A DNA stretch of 64,000 nucleotides from Algoriphagus locisalis. Lineage in GTDB: Bacteria > Bacteroidota > Bacteroidia > Cytophagales > Cyclobacteriaceae. The stretch is from NCBI RefSeq assembly GCF_900116615.1, contig NZ_FPBF01000008.1, positions 114,098 through 178,097 on the forward strand, given 5' to 3'. A model generated the notes under the pieces. It had not been told where the DNA came from and ran no database searches. It worked only from the letters and a program-made list of their open reading frames with translations. The position numbers were made by a program, and so were the translations under genes. Positions 61,451 to 64,000 of this stretch are shown piece by piece (positions within the stretch are counted from its first letter, which is position 1; each line of letters opens with the position of its first letter).

Positions 61451-63010
61451 ATGTTCCATTTAATCCTAGCACTACTTTTTATCTCAGCACCTGAAGGCTC
61501 GCTTCCAAATTTTCAAAATGAGATAGCAAACCAAAATCCAGTTAGAAAAGAAGTCAAGTACAGTGATTTTGGTGCCAAAGGAGATGGCAAAACCGACGAC
61601 ATAGAGGCTATCGTGGCAGCTCATAAATTTGCCAATGGACATCAATTACCGGTAAAAGCTGAAGATGGTGCCACTTACTACATCAGTGGAAAAGACCTTT
61701 CAGCGATTATCCAGACCGATACCGACTTTGGCACTGCAAATTTCATCATAGATGACAGAGCCGTAGAAAACCGAAACTCACCCGTATTTCTAGTCCGATC
61801 AGGCTTAGCACCTTACCCGGTAAAAGGTGTAAACTCTCTGAAAAGAAATCAAAAGAAAATCGATTTTCAATTGCCTGGCCCATTATTAATTACGGTGACA
61901 GACTCGACCACAAAGCGATACATCCGAATGGGATTAAACCAAAACAACGGAGCTGCTCAAACCGATATTTTCCTGGTTGACAAAAATGGAAATGTGGATA
62001 AAAATGCGCCCATCATCTGGGACTTTGATCAGATTACAGAAATCACCGCCTTACCAATTGATGAAATTCCTCTAAAAATCACTGGTGGCAGATTTACGAC
62101 CATTGCGAATCAGGAAGACGCCACTTATAAGTATTACCAGCGAAATATCGCCATCAAGAGATCAAATGTAATTGTAGATGGTTTGGAACATCGCATTACA
62201 GGCGAGGGTGAATTTGGATCTCCCTACGGAGGGTTTCTGGCCATAAGTACCTGTACCAATGTGACTGTACAGAATACCGTACTGACGGGACATAGAATTT
62301 ATAAAAAGATAGGCAATGCAGGAAAGCCCGTCTCCATGGGTACTTATGACATCATCGTGAATCGCGCCTTGAATGTATCCTTTATCAATTGCAGCCAAAC
62401 CAATGACATCAACGATAGCTCCTTTTGGGGAATTATGGGATCGAATTTCAGCAAGAATCTGCTCTTCGATAAGTGCTCTTTTTCCCGATTTGATGCCCAC
62501 ATGGGCGTGGCCAATGCAACCATCCGAAATTCCACACTTGGACACATGGGGATCAACGCTATTGGTACTGGAACATTCATCGTGGAAAATTCAGAAATCA
62601 GAGGAAGAAGCCTAATCAACCTTCGCTCAGATTATGGTAGTACCTGGGAAGGAAAACTCATTATCAGAAACTGCACATTTGTTCCCAATGGTGGAAAAAC
62701 ATACAGCGCCTCCTTGATCAATGGCTTCAATTCCGGACAGCATGACTTTGGCTACACCTGCTATATGCCGGAGCAAATCATCATTGAAAACCTCAAAATC
62801 GATGACTCCAATCATCCTGAAAAGTACAAAGGCCCAGCAATCTTTGGGAATTTCAATCCTGATAGAACAGATGATTCTTACAAAGAAAAATACCCTTATG
62901 TCCTTACCAAAGAAGTGACTCTGAAGAATGTGACTACTTCGATCGGAAAAGAATTGAGAATTAGTGAGAATGAGGTGATGTTTGAGGGGATTAAAATTGT
63001 AAGAAATTAA
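61451..63010 (+). CDS. Exported right-handed beta-helix protein (pectate lyase-like fold)
   Basis: The protein of 519 residues from ATG 61451 (MFHLILALLFISAPEGS) has a signal peptide and the start KYSDFGAKGDGKTDDIEAI typical of pectate_lyase_3/GH28-like parallel beta-helix proteins. Repeated coil steps follow (NVTVQNTVLTGHRI, LNVSFINCSQTNDIND, KNLLFDKCSFSRFDAH, ANATIRNSTLGHMG, IVENSEIRGRSLINL). A catalytic site cannot be assigned, so it may be a lyase, hydrolase or epimerase on a polysaccharide, or simply a binding protein. Single gene. Confidence 0.82.
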   Translation: MFHLILALLFISAPEGSLPNFQNEIANQNPVRKEVKYSDFGAKGDGKTDDIEAIVAAHKFANGHQLPVKAEDGATYYISGKDLSAIIQTDTDFGTANFIIDDRAVENRNSPVFLVRSGLAPYPVKGVNSLKRNQKKIDFQLPGPLLITVTDSTTKRYIRMGLNQNNGAAQTDIFLVDKNGNVDKNAPIIWDFDQITEITALPIDEIPLKITGGRFTTIANQEDATYKYYQRNIAIKRSNVIVDGLEHRITGEGEFGSPYGGFLAISTCTNVTVQNTVLTGHRIYKKIGNAGKPVSMGTYDIIVNRALNVSFINCSQTNDINDSSFWGIMGSNFSKNLLFDKCSFSRFDAHMGVANATIRNSTLGHMGINAIGTGTFIVENSEIRGRSLINLRSDYGSTWEGKLIIRNCTFVPNGGKTYSASLINGFNSGQHDFGYTCYMPEQIIIENLKIDDSNHPEKYKGPAIFGNFNPDRTDDSYKEKYPYVLTKEVTLKNVTTSIGKELRISENEVMFEGIKIVRN

Positions 63011-63132
63011 CCCACTTCAACTACTACTTTCCTGCAATAATTTAAAGTAGTACATCAGGCTTTGTGTCAGCAAAGGCAGTCCTATTTAACCAATTTTTAA
63101 TCGACCATTCACACCAAAGCCCCATAATAAGA

Positions 63133-63216
63133 CCTAATTTTTCGATTGTAATCGAATATTTAGGCCTAATTTTTCGATTACAATCGAAATATTTAGCTTA
63201 TTTTTTCGATTAACTA
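63133..63216. repeat. Tandem AATCGA palindrome array upstream of the DUF4143 ATPase
   Basis: Two full units of 32-33 bp (63133-63164 and 63165-63197), each CCTAATTTTTCGATT-NN-AATCGA plus an ATATTTAG tail, and a shortened third (63198-63216). The cores TCGATTGTAATCGA and TCGATTACAATCGA are reverse complements of each other and each is nearly palindromic. It ends 38 bp before the ATPase start. Confidence 0.85.
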
Positions 63217-63254
63217 TTGAGAATTGATAGATTTAAGGAGCTAAAATCAATAAA

Positions 63255-64000
63255 ATGATTTCCAGAGATCTCTGTCAAACGATAATAAATGCCTGTTCCC
63301 AAGGAAAGGTAATTCTGTTACTAGGTGCACGACAAGTAGGCAAGACAACTTTACTTCGGGAAGTCATAAAACAGACCCAAGTTCCCTATTCTTGGTTTAA
63401 TGCCGATGAGGCTGATATCTTACAGGCATTTGACTCAGCTGTTACAAGCACCCAATTACTGCAACTTATTGGCAAAGACAAGAGGTTGGTCTTTATTGAC
63501 GAAGCCCAACAAATACCTGATATAGGAAGGAAGCTCAAATTAATCTACGACACCCGACCAGATATACAGGTTATTGCCACAGGTTCCTCTGCTTTTGACC
63601 TTCAAGATCAAACTGCGGAACCTTTAACTGGAAGGAAAAAGACTTTCCATTTGTACCCCGTGAGTTTCAAAGAAACTGTCCAATCCTCATCAGTATTGGA
63701 AGCAAAGCGGTTGCTAGACACAAGACTCACTTATGGACTGTATCCCGAAGTGCTTAATAACCCCGGTCATGAAAAGGAAATCCTCGTGGAAATTGCCCAA
63801 AGCTATTTGTATAAAGACGTCTTGCAGCTCGATTATATCCGAAAGCCTAACCATATAGAAAAGTTGTTGAAGGCACTTGCTTTTCAAGTGGGCTCAGAAG
63901 TCTCTTATAATGAACTTGCTCAAACCATCGGAAATATTGATACTGCCACGGTAGAAAAATACCTTGATCTGCTAGAAAAGGCTTTTGTCATCTTCAAACT
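63255..64000 (+). CDS. AAA ATPase with DUF4143-type architecture (partial, cut by the window end)
   Basis: From ATG 63255 the frame stays open to the end (248 codons). It has Walker A GARQVGKTTL (near residues 26-35), Walker B RLVFIDEAQQIPDI, a sensor-like VIATGSSAFDLQ, and TGRKKTFHLYPVSFKE, followed by the region leading into DUF4143 (IAQSYLYKDVLQLDYI, then a winged-helix-like SYNELAQTIGNIDTATVEKYLDLL, split here). These stand-alone ATPases are widespread, often present in many copies per genome, and of unknown function. The C-terminal third is beyond the window. Confidence 0.92.
   Translation, partial: MISRDLCQTIINACSQGKVILLLGARQVGKTTLLREVIKQTQVPYSWFNADEADILQAFDSAVTSTQLLQLIGKDKRLVFIDEAQQIPDIGRKLKLIYDTRPDIQVIATGSSAFDLQDQTAEPLTGRKKTFHLYPVSFKETVQSSSVLEAKRLLDTRLTYGLYPEVLNNPGHEKEILVEIAQSYLYKDVLQLDYIRKPNHIEKLLKALAFQVGSEVSYNELAQTIGNIDTATVEKYLDLLEKAFVIFK

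Noticed and set aside
63133..63216. CRISPR-like array of short palindromic units
   Set aside because: Units are directly adjacent with no spacers and there are only two and a half of them; no cas genes are near.
1..64000. tRNA, rRNA and riboswitch genes
   Set aside because: I looked through the intergenic gaps for tRNA T-arm words, rRNA-like stretches and a TPP or glycine riboswitch near thiL and gcvT and found none; a covariance search would be needed to be certain.

Overview
The window comes from a member of the Bacteroidota, most likely order Cytophagales, family Cyclobacteriaceae (Algoriphagus-like). The evidence is an AT-rich genome, SusC/SusD outer-membrane pairs, a FecI-type sigma factor with a FecR-type anti-sigma, a UpxY/NusG-like factor, LytTR two-component genes, and promoters with the Bacteroidota -7 box TAnnTTTG in front of several housekeeping genes. 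The genus is inferred from overall gene style; no search was run.

Layout. 409-10168: an ECF sigma factor, its anti-sigma factor, a SusC-like TonB-dependent transporter with a signalling STN domain, a SusD lipoprotein, a small lipoprotein, a Tat-exported histidinol-phosphate-aminotransferase-like enzyme and an AEC carrier. Together they look like one regulated uptake and processing locus. 10271-12869 (minus): an alpha-E protein and a circularly permuted ATP-grasp protein, separated by a short inserted element. 13132-16838: a YitT-family protein, a broken four-helix-bundle gene and metG. 16930-18993: a TetR regulator, a frameshifted antitoxin relic and a DUF4160/DUF2442 pair. 19363-24324: ligA (with a large internal insertion), dapA and xseAB. 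25245-32594 (minus): a NusG-like factor and a complete RND efflux operon with its TetR gene. 32883-35520 (minus): a LytTR response regulator, its kinase and a LiaF-like membrane protein. 35654-46500: ispD, queA, an ABC permease, recA, a DUF3108 protein, a PhoB/PhoR-like pair, a RluA pseudouridine synthase and the rplM-rpsI-rpsB-tsf translation genes. 46695-63010: M1 peptidase, thiL, methylmalonyl-CoA epimerase, an IscA-type protein, gcvT, comB, alpha-amylase, sulfatase, MazG-like enzyme, VanZ-RDD protein, M81 peptidase, DUF1801 protein, Tat-exported class V aminotransferase, zinc-ribbon/HhH protein and a beta-helix protein. A DUF4143-type ATPase runs off the right edge.

The most notable structure is non-coding. 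Two related elements of about 150-165 bp (11277-11439 and 14426-14576) share their left end and an internal TTCGGTC-rich core, and each is flanked by a 9-10 bp direct duplication. Removing the second one plus one duplication copy restores an intact four-helix-bundle reading frame, so it behaves as a MITE-like mobile element. The same gene also lies between two 38-bp direct repeats that begin exactly at the stop codons of metG and of the four-helix gene. Other signals are a terminator duplicated on both sides of the M1 peptidase gene, a tandem array of AATCGA palindromes before the DUF4143 ATPase, and tandem terminators that split rpsB from tsf.
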